Assembly (NCBI GenBank): GCA_026400555.1
Contig: JAPLOW010000168.1
Location: 1 to 63,476 of the forward strand
DNA length: 63,476 nucleotides
Source of the DNA: Hyphomicrobiales bacterium
Lineage (GTDB): Bacteria; Pseudomonadota; Alphaproteobacteria; Rhizobiales; Beijerinckiaceae
Direction of reading: 5' to 3'
Shown here piece after piece: positions 19,004 through 28,127 of the stretch (its first letter is position 1; each line of letters starts with the position of its first letter). A program made the translations under genes and the position numbers. The notes beneath the pieces are model-generated. The model made no database searches. It had not been told where the DNA came from and worked only from the letters and a program-made list of their open reading frames with translations.

Positions 19004-20152
19004 ATGCCGACCATCACCTGCATCGAAGACCTCCGCCTTCTCGCCAAGTCGCGCGTGCCGCGCATGTTCTATGACTATGCCGATTCAGGCTCGTGGACCG
19101 AGAGCACCTACCGCGCCAACACCACCGATTTTGAGAAGATCCGGCTGCGCCAGCGCGTCGCGATCAACATGGAAGGCCGCTCGACGGCCACGACCATGAT
19201 CGGCGAGACGGTCGCCATGCCGGTGGCCTGCGCGCCGACGGGCATGACCGGCATGCAGCACGCCGACGGCGAGATCCTGGCGGCCAGGGCCTGCGAAGCA
19301 TTCGGCGTACCGTTCACGCTCTCGACCATGAGCATCTGCTCGATCGAGGACGTGGCGGAGGCAACGAAGAAGCCATTCTGGTTCCAGCTTTATGTGATGC
19401 GCGACTGGGATTTCACGAAGAACCTGATCGAGCGGGCCAAGGCCGCCGGCTGCTCGGCGCTGGTGGTGACGGTCGACCTGCAGATCCTCGGTCAGCGCCA
19501 CAAGGACATCAAGAACGGGCTTTCGGCGCCACCGAAGCCCACCATTGCCAACATGATCAACCTCGCCACCAAGCCGCGCTGGTGCCTCGGCATGCTCGGA
19601 ACCCAGCGACGGACCTTCCGCAACATCGTCGGCCACGCCAAGGGCGTCTCGAACATGAGCTCGCTCTCGAGCTGGACGGCTGAGCAGTTCGATCCGCGCC
19701 TGTCCTGGACCGATATTGAGCGCATCAAGCGGATGTGGGGCGGCAAGCTCATCATCAAGGGCATCCTTGACCCCGAAGACGCCGAGATCGCCGTCAAGAT
19801 GGGATGCGACGCGATCATCGTCTCGAACCATGGAGGCAGGCAGCTCGATGGCGCGATGTCATCCATCGCAGCCCTTCAGCCAATTCTCGACAAGGTCGGC
19901 GACAAGGTCGAGGTGCATTTCGACGGCGGCATCGTCTCGGGGCAGGATGTGCTGAAGGCCGTCGCGCTCGGGGCCAAGGGCACCTATATCGGGCGCGCTT
20001 TTCTTTACGGCCTCGGCGCGATGGGCGGCGAGGGCGTCACCAAGGCGCTCCAGATCATCCACAAGGAGCTCGATTTGACCATGGCCTTCTGCGGCCGCAG
20101 GAACATCGCGGATGTGGGCCGCGATATCCTGATCTTGCCTGAGCGGATGTGA
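19004..20152 (+). CDS. FMN-dependent alpha-hydroxyacid oxidizing protein (LldD-like)
   Basis: 382 residues, full length for the family. FMN and substrate motifs are in place: the N-terminal FYDYADSGSWTE, APTGMTGMQ, FQLYVMRD, and the catalytic histidine in SNHGGRQLDG, then VHFDGGIVSGQDVLKA and GAKGTYIGRAFLYGLGA. It should oxidise an L-2-hydroxyacid such as lactate, glycolate or mandelate to the 2-oxoacid at the membrane or in the cytoplasm. The context (glcDEF, transporters, XRE-cupin regulator) supports hydroxyacid use. The exact substrate is not known. Confidence 0.93.
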   Translation: MPTITCIEDLRLLAKSRVPRMFYDYADSGSWTESTYRANTTDFEKIRLRQRVAINMEGRSTATTMIGETVAMPVACAPTGMTGMQHADGEILAARACEAFGVPFTLSTMSICSIEDVAEATKKPFWFQLYVMRDWDFTKNLIERAKAAGCSALVVTVDLQILGQRHKDIKNGLSAPPKPTIANMINLATKPRWCLGMLGTQRRTFRNIVGHAKGVSNMSSLSSWTAEQFDPRLSWTDIERIKRMWGGKLIIKGILDPEDAEIAVKMGCDAIIVSNHGGRQLDGAMSSIAALQPILDKVGDKVEVHFDGGIVSGQDVLKAVALGAKGTYIGRAFLYGLGAMGGEGVTKALQIIHKELDLTMAFCGRRNIADVGRDILILPERM

Positions 20153-20227
20153 CCAACCGGACAATCTGAAAAGCTGCGGACTGCGTAGGTATCCGGCAGG
20201 CTCAGGGCGCTTTCGCGGGGACGGGAA

Positions 20228-21532
20228 ATGACAGGTTCGGCGGCAGTACCCGTCTACGGCGACCACCCGGCGCGTGCCGCGTTGCTCGGCGAACTGCACG
20301 CTCGGCCCTTCGCGACGATGGAGACGCCGCGCCGCGTGCTGCACTTCGCCTACACGACCGACGCCGGCCAGGCCGCCTCGGCGGTGGACGCGCTCGCGGC
20401 CTTCTGTTCGCAGCGCAGCCTGCCAGCGCCGGCGGCGAATGCGCGCCATCACCGGGTGAATGTGCAGGGCGCGATCCTGCGCTTCGAGCGGCACAGCGAG
20501 TTCTGCACCTACAGTTGGGAGTTTGACGCAACCGCAGGGGCGGATGACCAGCCCTTCCGGCCTGCCGCCCGCGATTTCGCGCGGCTGATGAACCAGCTCC
20601 CCCAACCCGGCCCAACAATAGTACAGATCGACCTGCACCTGCTGAAAGCCGCCAAGGTGGCCGACAGCCTCGAGACGATCTTCGGGATCCCCAATCTGGC
20701 CGCCTCGCGGGTGGAGGACAACGCCGCGACACTGGCGACCGACTTCCGGGCCGATCCTGACGGCTACGTGAAGCTTCTGATCATAGATGAAGGGCTGACC
20801 ACAGCGAAGGCCGGCGCTCTGGTTCAGCGCGCGCTCGAAATCGAGACCTACCGCACCTTTGCCCTGCTGGGCCTGCCGGAGGCGCAGGCGCTGGCGCCCT
20901 CGATCCGCAAGATCGAACTGCAATTGCCCTGGCTGATGCAGCAGATGCAGGCGACCGAGGGCTTCGAGGCCAACCGCAAGCTCCTGTCGCGCCTGACCGA
21001 ACTGGCGGCCGAACTGGAAGGCGGCGCGGCGGCGTCCCTGTTCCGCTTCGGCGCGACGCGGGCCTATGACGAACTCGTCCGACTCCGGCTGGAGGCCATC
21101 GGGGAGCGGGCCGTCAGCGGGCAGACCACGCTGTCTGGCTTTCTGTCGCGCCGGCTGGCCCCGGCGATCCGCACCTGCGTCTCTACAGAGGAGCGGCAGG
21201 CAAACCTGTCGCGCAAGCTGGCGCGCGCCGCCCAGTTGCTGCGGACCCGTGTCGACATCGATCTTGAAAGCCAGAACCAGGAATTGCTGCGCGCCATGAA
21301 CGAGCGCGCGCAGGTGCAGCTTCGCCTGCAGCAGACGGTGGAAGGCCTTTCGGTGGCCGCCGTCAGTTACTACGTGCTCGGCCTGCTGGGCTACCTGTTC
21401 AAGGCGTGGAAGGACGCAGGCGGCGGGCCGGACCCGGTCATCTCGACCGCCCTTGCCCTCCCCTTGGTCGTCATCGGCGTCGCGCTGGCCGTCCGCAGGG
21501 TGCGGCGCGGCCACTCCGACAAGAAGAGCTGA
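20228..21532 (+). CDS. DUF3422 family membrane-anchored protein
   Basis: 434 residues. The N-terminus HPARAALLGELHARPF is the signature of DUF3422, a family of unknown function common in alpha- and betaproteobacteria. The middle is helical. The C-terminus has two hydrophobic helices (SVAAVSYYVLGLLGYLF and TALALPLVVIGVALAV) and ends in a basic tail, so it is probably anchored to the inner membrane. It converges with the SDR gene, with 3 bases between stops. Confidence 0.88.
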   Translation: MTGSAAVPVYGDHPARAALLGELHARPFATMETPRRVLHFAYTTDAGQAASAVDALAAFCSQRSLPAPAANARHHRVNVQGAILRFERHSEFCTYSWEFDATAGADDQPFRPAARDFARLMNQLPQPGPTIVQIDLHLLKAAKVADSLETIFGIPNLAASRVEDNAATLATDFRADPDGYVKLLIIDEGLTTAKAGALVQRALEIETYRTFALLGLPEAQALAPSIRKIELQLPWLMQQMQATEGFEANRKLLSRLTELAAELEGGAAASLFRFGATRAYDELVRLRLEAIGERAVSGQTTLSGFLSRRLAPAIRTCVSTEERQANLSRKLARAAQLLRTRVDIDLESQNQELLRAMNERAQVQLRLQQTVEGLSVAAVSYYVLGLLGYLFKAWKDAGGGPDPVISTALALPLVVIGVALAVRRVRRGHSDKKS

Positions 21533-21535
21533 CCC

Positions 21536-22315
21536 TCAAAACGCCGAGCGGAACCAGCCGCCGTCGATCAGGATGTTCTGCCCCGTGATGTAGCCGGCCT
21601 GCTGCGAGCACAGGAAGGCGCAGACCTCGCCAAACTCTTCCGGTGTGCCGAAGCGCCCGGCTGGCACGGTGGACATGCGGGTCTTGGCCATCTCCTCGAC
21701 GGTCTTGCCCTGCGCGTCAGCCTGCTTCTTGGTCGTGCCGCGCAGGCGATCGGTGTCAAACATGCCGGGCTGCACGCTATTGATGGTGACATTGGCGTGG
21801 GCCACTTCGCGGCAGACGCCGGCCAGGAACGAGGTCAGACCCGCGCGCGCACCGGATGACAGGTCGAGGCCCGTGATCGGCGTCATCACGCTCGCCGAGG
21901 TGATGTTGACGATACGCCCGAAGCGGCGGGCGATCATGCCGTCGACGAGGCGCTGGATCAGTTCGATCGGCGTCACCATGTTCTGGACGACGCCGTCCAG
22001 CATGGCGGCGCGATCGATTTCGCGGAAGCCCTTGGGCGGCGGCCCGCCATTGTTGTTGATCAGGATGTCGGCTTCCGGAGCCGCCGCGCTCAGCGCGTCC
22101 TGCCCCGCGCGCGTCCCGACATCGGCCACCACAGCGGTCACCTTGACGCCGGTCGCTGCCCGGATTTCACCGGCGGTCCTGTCGAGCACGGCAGCATCAC
22201 GCCCGTTCAGGACCAGCGTGCACCCCGCCCGCGCCAGCGAGAAGGCCGCTCCCCGACCAAGACCACGGCTCGATGCGCAGACAATGGCCGTTCGGCCCGA
22301 CAATCCAAGATCCAT
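21536..22315 (-). CDS. SDR-family oxidoreductase lacking the YxxxK motif
   Basis: 259 residues, Rossmann fold. The cofactor motif appears as CASSRGLGRGAAF (residues 13-25), with NNNGGPPP replacing the usual NNAG. After NITSASVMTP, the stretch where Tyr-x-x-x-Lys should be reads LDLSSGARAGL, so the catalytic tyrosine and lysine are absent. The C-terminal GYITGQNILIDGGW is normal. AAGGAG precedes the ATG. Members of this divergent subgroup are often annotated as 3-oxoacyl-ACP reductase homologues; the activity is uncertain. Confidence 0.88.
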   Translation of the reverse strand: MDLGLSGRTAIVCASSRGLGRGAAFSLARAGCTLVLNGRDAAVLDRTAGEIRAATGVKVTAVVADVGTRAGQDALSAAAPEADILINNNGGPPPKGFREIDRAAMLDGVVQNMVTPIELIQRLVDGMIARRFGRIVNITSASVMTPITGLDLSSGARAGLTSFLAGVCREVAHANVTINSVQPGMFDTDRLRGTTKKQADAQGKTVEEMAKTRMSTVPAGRFGTPEEFGEVCAFLCSQQAGYITGQNILIDGGWFRSAF

Positions 22316-22413
22316 GCGACAACTCCTTAGAGAGACGTTGTTTTATGCGGCGTGCATCACCGTCGCGCCAGCGCAAAATCGCACGGGGGATATGCGCGCC
22401 CGCGACAGGCTGT

Positions 22414-23535
22414 TCAGCCGTAGATCAACGCCTTCGCGGTCGTGGGCAGGGCATCGATCTGTGCCAGGGACATTGCAGCGCCGGAATCTGCCGTATGGGT
22501 GACCGTCGCCTTTGCCGGTGGAGCGTCCTCTTCGGCAGGCAGATCCGCTTCCGGCTCGAATTCTATTTCGAGATTCTCGGCGTCGTCGATGACCACCTGG
22601 ATGTCTTCGAACGCCATGATGTCTTCGGTAAAGGTCTCCGGAATGTCGGCAGCATGCGCTTCGAGGGCTACGACCGAATCGTATGCCGCATCTGGATCTT
22701 GCGCCGCTGGCGCAAAATCGATGTCGTCGTCCGCATGTGGTTCCTCGGCATCCCGGGCCGGCTTCGGCGTGGCGTGGAAGGCGGGTTCGGCGTATGCGAG
22801 CGCTCCGGCTGCTGCCTGCCTGCCTACGGCCTGCGGTTCGACGATTACAACGTCAATGTCATGCTGGTTGAGGTCGGCCGGCACGGCCGACGCGACCGAT
22901 CGGGAACCATCCGGCGACGCGGTGCCCATGGTCGCGCCGCTCCTTCCCTCTGGCCCTGCCCAAAGATCGACCAGCGCGTTGATCCGCTCTTCAAGAAAGC
23001 TGAGCGTCCTGACGACCTTCTGCGTCCGCTGGGCCGTCAGGTCCTGGAAGCCGCAGGCCGTGTAGATGTCGGTCGCGAGATGATCGATCTTGTCGCAGAC
23101 GGCCTCATCAATCTGCCGTTCGCGCAGATGCCAGGCGATCTCCTGGATGCTCTCGGCAGCCGCCAGAATGTCGGACGTGGCGTTCTCCGTTGTCTTCACG
23201 ATCGCATCAAGCGCGCTGGTGGCCTCACCAAGCCGCACCCGTTCATTGTTGGAGACGTTGGAGTTCTCGAGATCATGCAACAGGCCGGAGATGGACGTCG
23301 CCATCTCGACAAGGTCGGAGCGAACCCGATCGACCTGCCCGAACGCCTCTTCGCCGCTCACAGTGCGCTCCAGTCGGCTGATGGCCGAGAGCAACATTGT
23401 TGTGTCAGCATTGCGGTTGCGCGCAGCGAACTCGCGCAGGAACCAGCGCCCCCTGGCCGTTTCCATCACGGCCAGCTCGATCGCGTTGTAGTCAGCTTCC
23501 GATACCGCCGGGAGTGAACTTGGATCGTTGGTCAT
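22414..23535 (-). CDS. CheZ-like protein phosphatase
   Basis: 373 residues. Residues about 1-200 are helical, and CGFQDLTAQRTQKVV matches the CheZ active-site helix QDLTxQ, retaining the Asp and Gln that act on phospho-CheY. The C-terminal 170 residues are acidic, Pro/Ala-rich and low in complexity, possibly a disordered tail. CheZ proteins dephosphorylate CheY. No chemotaxis or flagellar gene is in the window, so its response regulator is elsewhere. Confidence 0.8.
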   Translation of the reverse strand: MTNDPSSLPAVSEADYNAIELAVMETARGRWFLREFAARNRNADTTMLLSAISRLERTVSGEEAFGQVDRVRSDLVEMATSISGLLHDLENSNVSNNERVRLGEATSALDAIVKTTENATSDILAAAESIQEIAWHLRERQIDEAVCDKIDHLATDIYTACGFQDLTAQRTQKVVRTLSFLEERINALVDLWAGPEGRSGATMGTASPDGSRSVASAVPADLNQHDIDVVIVEPQAVGRQAAAGALAYAEPAFHATPKPARDAEEPHADDDIDFAPAAQDPDAAYDSVVALEAHAADIPETFTEDIMAFEDIQVVIDDAENLEIEFEPEADLPAEEDAPPAKATVTHTADSGAAMSLAQIDALPTTAKALIYG

Positions 23536-23634
23536 CTGTCGCCATGCCTGGAGAACATGTTTGCCGAACCGAATCGCCGATGGCGCGCCTGTGGTCTGAA
23601 AGTTACTAACATGTTCAAGGTAAACAAAATCTCC

Positions 23635-24921
23635 ATGTCAGACGAACCTGCACCGCTCGCGGTAGCGCCCGCCGCCCCCCTCACGCAGCGCAGCGCCATG
23701 CTGCGCCTCAGCGCGTTGCAGGCCGCCAATTTCGCCGGCATCGGCATCTATCTGCCGTTCATGCCGGCCTGGCTGTCGTCGCAGGGTCTGAGCGAGAAGC
23801 AGATCGGCTTTACCCTGGCGACAGGCATGATTATCCGTATGCTCGCAACCCAGCCGATCGCGTCCCTGGGCGACCGGCCCTGGGGGGCGGCGCGCCTGCT
23901 GATGCTGCTCCAGGTACTGTGCGCGGGGGCATATCTCGGCCTGACAAGGCTGCCGTCGGTAGAGGCGGTGATGGCCGCGATGGCGTGCGTCGCGGTTCTG
24001 ACGGCCGGGGTGATTCCGCTTGGCGACCACCTGACAACAGCCGAAGTCAAACGGCAGCCGCGGCTGAGCTTTGCGCGCTTGCGTCTGTGGGGCTCTGTGT
24101 CGTTCCTGGTCATGAGCGTGCTGGCCGGCTTGATGGTGTCGCACCTTGGCATCGGCATGCTGCCATATGCGCTCTGCGCCTGCTGCCTCGTGGCGGCGGC
24201 CATCGCGCTGCTCGCACCCGAGGAGCGGATGGCCCGCGCCGCAGCATGGACGAAAGCGGCCGCGGATGCCATTGATCCGCGCCGCCGCACCTTGCTCTGG
24301 CTGGTGATCATCGCTTCGGCCCTGATCAACGCCAGCCATGCCATGCTCTACGGCTTTGCGACCCTGCACTGGCGCGGGCTCGGCATCGACGACAGCACCA
24401 TCGGCGCGCTCTGGGCCGTCAGCGTCGTCTCCGAAATCGGGATGCTGTGGTGGTTCGGGCGCAGCGCCTCGGCCAGCTTCCGCAACGCCGCGCTGTTCCT
24501 CGGCCTGTCCGGCATCGGAGCCGTGCTGCGCTTTGCCGCCATGCCATTTGCCGTCACCCTGCCGGCGATCGTTGCTGTGCAGGCTCTCCATGCGGTGAGT
24601 TTTGGGGCGCAATTGCTGGGCGTGATGGCCATTCTCGCCATGTTGTCGCCTGGCGGCCGCGGTGCATCGATCCAGGGACGTCTGTCGGCGGTCAACGCCA
24701 GCCTGATGGGCGCAGCCACACTGCTCTCGGGCGTGCTGTATGCGCGGTTCGGAGCCATGGGCTTCCTCGCAATGCTGCCGATCGCCATGGCGGGCCTCGT
24801 GACCCTTGCGGCGGCGGTGATCCACGCGCGGCGTGTTTCGCTCGACACGGACGCAGGAGGCGCGCTAGGTCTGGGGCCGGACGCGCGCCGGGCCAACGTC
24901 CGTCTTGAGCCGGAGCCATGA
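23635..24921 (+). CDS. MFS transporter (LacY/HcaT-like)
   Basis: 428 residues from the ATG at 23635; earlier in-frame starts at 23557 and 23611 add a polar stretch and overlap the divergent promoter region. Twelve helices begin with LRLSALQAANFAGIGIYLPF. The architecture resembles the MFS_1-like group that includes phenylpropionate transporters. It overlaps mlaE by four bases (ATGA), an unexpected operon partner for a lipid transport system. Confidence 0.82.
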   Translation: MSDEPAPLAVAPAAPLTQRSAMLRLSALQAANFAGIGIYLPFMPAWLSSQGLSEKQIGFTLATGMIIRMLATQPIASLGDRPWGAARLLMLLQVLCAGAYLGLTRLPSVEAVMAAMACVAVLTAGVIPLGDHLTTAEVKRQPRLSFARLRLWGSVSFLVMSVLAGLMVSHLGIGMLPYALCACCLVAAAIALLAPEERMARAAAWTKAAADAIDPRRRTLLWLVIIASALINASHAMLYGFATLHWRGLGIDDSTIGALWAVSVVSEIGMLWWFGRSASASFRNAALFLGLSGIGAVLRFAAMPFAVTLPAIVAVQALHAVSFGAQLLGVMAILAMLSPGGRGASIQGRLSAVNASLMGAATLLSGVLYARFGAMGFLAMLPIAMAGLVTLAAAVIHARRVSLDTDAGGALGLGPDARRANVRLEPEP

Positions 24922-26057
24922 CAACAACGCTGTCGAATCCTGCCTTCGAGATCACTTGCGCGCAGGATCAGGCGACGATCGTTCTGACCGGCGAGTGGAC
25001 TCTCGATCATGGCCGCCGCCTTGAAAGCATCATGCGGCAACTGCCGGTCAGTCTGGGCGAGGTCCGCAAGGCGTCGCTCGATCTCAAGCGGCTTGACCGG
25101 CTCGACACCCTTGGCGCACGGGTCATCGAGCAGATCAGCCATCGGCTGGGCAGCGACGGGGTCAGGGTCGAGATGCAGGACGCATCGGAAAGGCACCTGA
25201 CGTTGATCGGTGCCGTGCGGCACCGCAACGAGCCGGTGGTTCCGCCCCGGCGCTCGCGGCTGGTCGAACTGCTCGCCGATGTCGGGCAGACCGTGGTTCA
25301 AGCCGGACAGGATCTGGTGCGCGGCATCAGCTTCATCGGCGAAGTGGTGGTCGCGATCGGAAGGGTCATGCTGCGTCCGGCCTCGTTCCGCTGGGCCTCG
25401 CTGGTGACCCAGCTCGAGCTGATCGCCTTTCGCGGCGCGCCGATCATCATCCTGATCACCTTCCTGGTGGGCTGCATCGTCGCCCAGCAGGGAATCTTCC
25501 AGCTCCGGCGTTTCGGCGCGACTGCCTTCGTGGTGGACCTCGTCGGCATCATCACCTTGCGCGAGCTCGCGCTCCTGCTCTGCGCCATCATGGTGGCAGG
25601 CCGCTCAGGCTCGGCTTTCACGGCGGAAATCGGCTCGATGAAGATGCGGGAGGAGATCGATGCCCTGCGCGTGATGGGGCTCAATCCGGTCGACGTGCTG
25701 GTGGTGCCGCGCATCCTCGCGCTGATCATCGCCATGCCGATCCTGAGTTTCCTCGCCTCCATGGCCGGATTGTTCGGCGCGGGCCTCGTCTCTTGGATCT
25801 ATGGCGGGATTGCGCCCGAGACGTTTCTGTCGCGTCTTCAGAGCGTCATCAATTACCGGCATTTCTCCGTCGGACTGATCAAGGCGCCGTTCATGGCCGT
25901 CGTCATTGGCGCCATCGCCTGCATCGAGGGCCTGAACGTAAAGGGTTCGGCAGAGTCGCTGGGCCAACAGGTCACGGCGTCCGTGGTCAAGGCGATCTTC
26001 ATGGTTATTGTGCTCGATGGACTGTTCGCCATGTTCTTTGCCTCGATCCGGTTCTGA
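24918..26057 (+). CDS. MlaE-type ABC permease with N-terminal STAS domain
   Basis: 379 residues. Residues about 1-95 form a STAS-like domain (VLTGEWTLDHGRRLE, LKRLDRLDTLGARV), and residues about 140-375 the MlaE permease with EIGSMKMREEIDALRVMG, the conserved segment contacting the ATPase. It should be the inner-membrane channel of an MCE phospholipid transporter. The fused STAS form is frequent in alphaproteobacteria, whereas enterobacteria have a separate MlaB. Confidence 0.93.
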   Translation: MTTTLSNPAFEITCAQDQATIVLTGEWTLDHGRRLESIMRQLPVSLGEVRKASLDLKRLDRLDTLGARVIEQISHRLGSDGVRVEMQDASERHLTLIGAVRHRNEPVVPPRRSRLVELLADVGQTVVQAGQDLVRGISFIGEVVVAIGRVMLRPASFRWASLVTQLELIAFRGAPIIILITFLVGCIVAQQGIFQLRRFGATAFVVDLVGIITLRELALLLCAIMVAGRSGSAFTAEIGSMKMREEIDALRVMGLNPVDVLVVPRILALIIAMPILSFLASMAGLFGAGLVSWIYGGIAPETFLSRLQSVINYRHFSVGLIKAPFMAVVIGAIACIEGLNVKGSAESLGQQVTASVVKAIFMVIVLDGLFAMFFASIRF

Positions 26058-26062
26058 CAGCG

Positions 26063-26845
26063 ATGGATGCCGCGGCCCAAGCCGATCAGGACCTGATCAT
26101 CAAGGTGCGCGATCTGGTCGTGGCCTTTGGCGAGAAAACCATCCTCGACGGCCTCTCGCTGGATGTCCGGCGCGGCGAGATCCTTGGTTTTGTCGGCGGG
26201 TCGGGCACGGGCAAGTCCGTTCTGACGCGGGCAATCCTCGGGCTTGTCGAGAAGCAGGGCGGCACGATCTCGGTGTTTGGCTCTGACCTCGATTCGGTCT
26301 CCGAAGCCGGCAGGCGCGAGCTGGAGAAGCGTTGGGGCGTGATGTTCCAGCATGGCGCGCTGTTCTCGTCGCTCACGGTCGCGCAGAATATCCAGGTTCC
26401 GATGCGCGAGTATCTCGATCTGTCGCCGACAATGATGAACGACCTGGCCGCACTCAAGATCGAGATGGTCGGGCTCAGGCCCGACGCGGGCGACAAGTTT
26501 CCGTCCGAACTCTCCGGCGGCATGATCAAGCGGGCCGCCCTGGCGCGGGCGCTCGCGCTCGATCCGGAGGTCGTGTTCCTTGATGAGCCGACATCGGGGC
26601 TCGATCCCATCGGCGCAGCTGATTTTGACGACTTGATCCGGACCTTGCAGCAGACTTTGGGGTTGACGGTGTTCATGGTAACCCACGATCTCGACAGCCT
26701 CGCTTCCTCTTGTGACAGAATCGCCGCATTGGCGGATAAGAAGGTTGTGGCTGTCGGTGAACTGAAGGACATGAGGACGAGCACGCATCCTTGGGTGAAG
26801 TCCTATTTCCGCGGCAAACGTGCGCTCGCACGGATGAAAGGCTGA
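26063..26845 (+). CDS. MlaF-type ABC ATPase
   Basis: 260 residues from the ATG at 26063, 5 bases after mlaE. Walker A is GGSGTGKS (45-52), the signature is ELSGGMIKRAALARA and Walker B is VVFLDEPTSGLDP, followed by MVTHDLDSL. It is the cytoplasmic ATPase of the Mla/MCE system and energises lipid transfer between the membranes. Confidence 0.94.
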   Translation: MDAAAQADQDLIIKVRDLVVAFGEKTILDGLSLDVRRGEILGFVGGSGTGKSVLTRAILGLVEKQGGTISVFGSDLDSVSEAGRRELEKRWGVMFQHGALFSSLTVAQNIQVPMREYLDLSPTMMNDLAALKIEMVGLRPDAGDKFPSELSGGMIKRAALARALALDPEVVFLDEPTSGLDPIGAADFDDLIRTLQQTLGLTVFMVTHDLDSLASSCDRIAALADKKVVAVGELKDMRTSTHPWVKSYFRGKRALARMKG

Positions 26846-26855
26846 CCAGACTGAG

Positions 26856-28001
26856 ATGGAAACCCGCGCCAACTATGCGTTGATCGGACTGTTCACGCTC
26901 GCGGTGCTGGGTGCGGCGTTCGGTTTTGTATCCTGGTTTTCCGGGCTCGGCGGCGGTGCGGACCGGCGCGAGATCCGGATCGTGTTCTCCGGCTCCGTGA
27001 CCGGCCTGACGCGCGGCTCCAACGTGCTCTTCAACGGGTTTCGGGTCGGCGAAGTCAAGGACATCCAGCTTTTCCCCGATGACCCGCGCTCGATCTTTGC
27101 CGTTGCCGAAGTCGCCAACAACACGCCGATCCGCGAGGACACGCGGGCGCGCATCGAATCGCAGGGCCTCGCTGGGGTGGTTGCCATCCAGTTGCTCGGC
27201 GGCAAGGCTGACGCGCCTGCGCTGCAGGCGAAGGCGGGCCAGCCGCAGCCCACCATCATTGCCGAACGCTCCGAGGTTCAGGACCTGCTCGAGACCGTCC
27301 GCAATGTGGCGCGGCGCACCGATGACCTGTTCGAACGGCTCGGCAAACTGGTCGACGACAATGACAAGTCGATTGCGAACACGATCAGGAACGTCGAGAA
27401 ATTCTCCGCCGCGCTGGGCGACAACTCCGAGGGCATCAGCAAGATGCTGGCCAGCATTTCGGCGGCGGCCGAGCGGATTGGCCCTCTCGCCACGCAGCTT
27501 GAGGAGTTCAGCCGCGACCTCTCAAGCATCGCCAAGCAACTCGACATCGGCAAGGTCAACCGCAGTCTCGACAACATCGATACCTTCACCAGCGCGCTCG
27601 CAGGCGGCTCCGGGGATGTGACCAAGACGCTCCAGTCGGTAGCCGGCCTCACCGACAAGCTGAACCGGGCCGCCGATCAGGTCGAGGGCGTTCTCAAGGG
27701 CGCGCAGACCTTCCTCGGATCCGCCTCCGGCGGCGAGGGCCAGGGCGCACTCGCTGATGTCGGCGCGGCCGCCCGTTCGATCCGCTCCCTTGCCGACAAT
27801 CTCGACAAGCGCACCGCCGAGATCACGACGGGCATCAGCCGCTTCACCGGTCCGGGCCTGCGCGACATCGAGGCGCTGGCCAGCGACGGCCGCAGGACGC
27901 TGAACGATCTCAACCGAACCCTGCGCAGTTTCGAACGCAACCCGCAGCAACTCCTGTTCGGCAACAAGCCGGCCATCCCGGACTACAATGGCCGCCGCTG
28001 A
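26856..28001 (+). CDS. MlaD-family MCE protein
   Basis: 381 residues. One N-terminal transmembrane helix (about 8-30) is followed by an MCE domain (about 38-115: REIRIVFSGSVTGLTRGSNV, then RARIESQGLAGVVAIQLLGG) and a long helical C-terminal part rich in Asp/Asn/Ser (about 150-360). It is the periplasmic lipid-binding ring protein; the helical extension is longer than in E. coli MlaD and recalls tunnel-forming MCE proteins. Confidence 0.92.
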   Translation: METRANYALIGLFTLAVLGAAFGFVSWFSGLGGGADRREIRIVFSGSVTGLTRGSNVLFNGFRVGEVKDIQLFPDDPRSIFAVAEVANNTPIREDTRARIESQGLAGVVAIQLLGGKADAPALQAKAGQPQPTIIAERSEVQDLLETVRNVARRTDDLFERLGKLVDDNDKSIANTIRNVEKFSAALGDNSEGISKMLASISAAAERIGPLATQLEEFSRDLSSIAKQLDIGKVNRSLDNIDTFTSALAGGSGDVTKTLQSVAGLTDKLNRAADQVEGVLKGAQTFLGSASGGEGQGALADVGAAARSIRSLADNLDKRTAEITTGISRFTGPGLRDIEALASDGRRTLNDLNRTLRSFERNPQQLLFGNKPAIPDYNGRR

Positions 28002-28127
28002 GAAATGTCCGACCGTTCACAACCAGTGATTTCTTGTTGCCGGCCACAGGCCGGGGGTTGTGTCCACAGGTGGTTTGCGATTGGGTCGGTCATGGCCCTG
28101 TTTGCGGGACCGCTCTGATAATCATTC

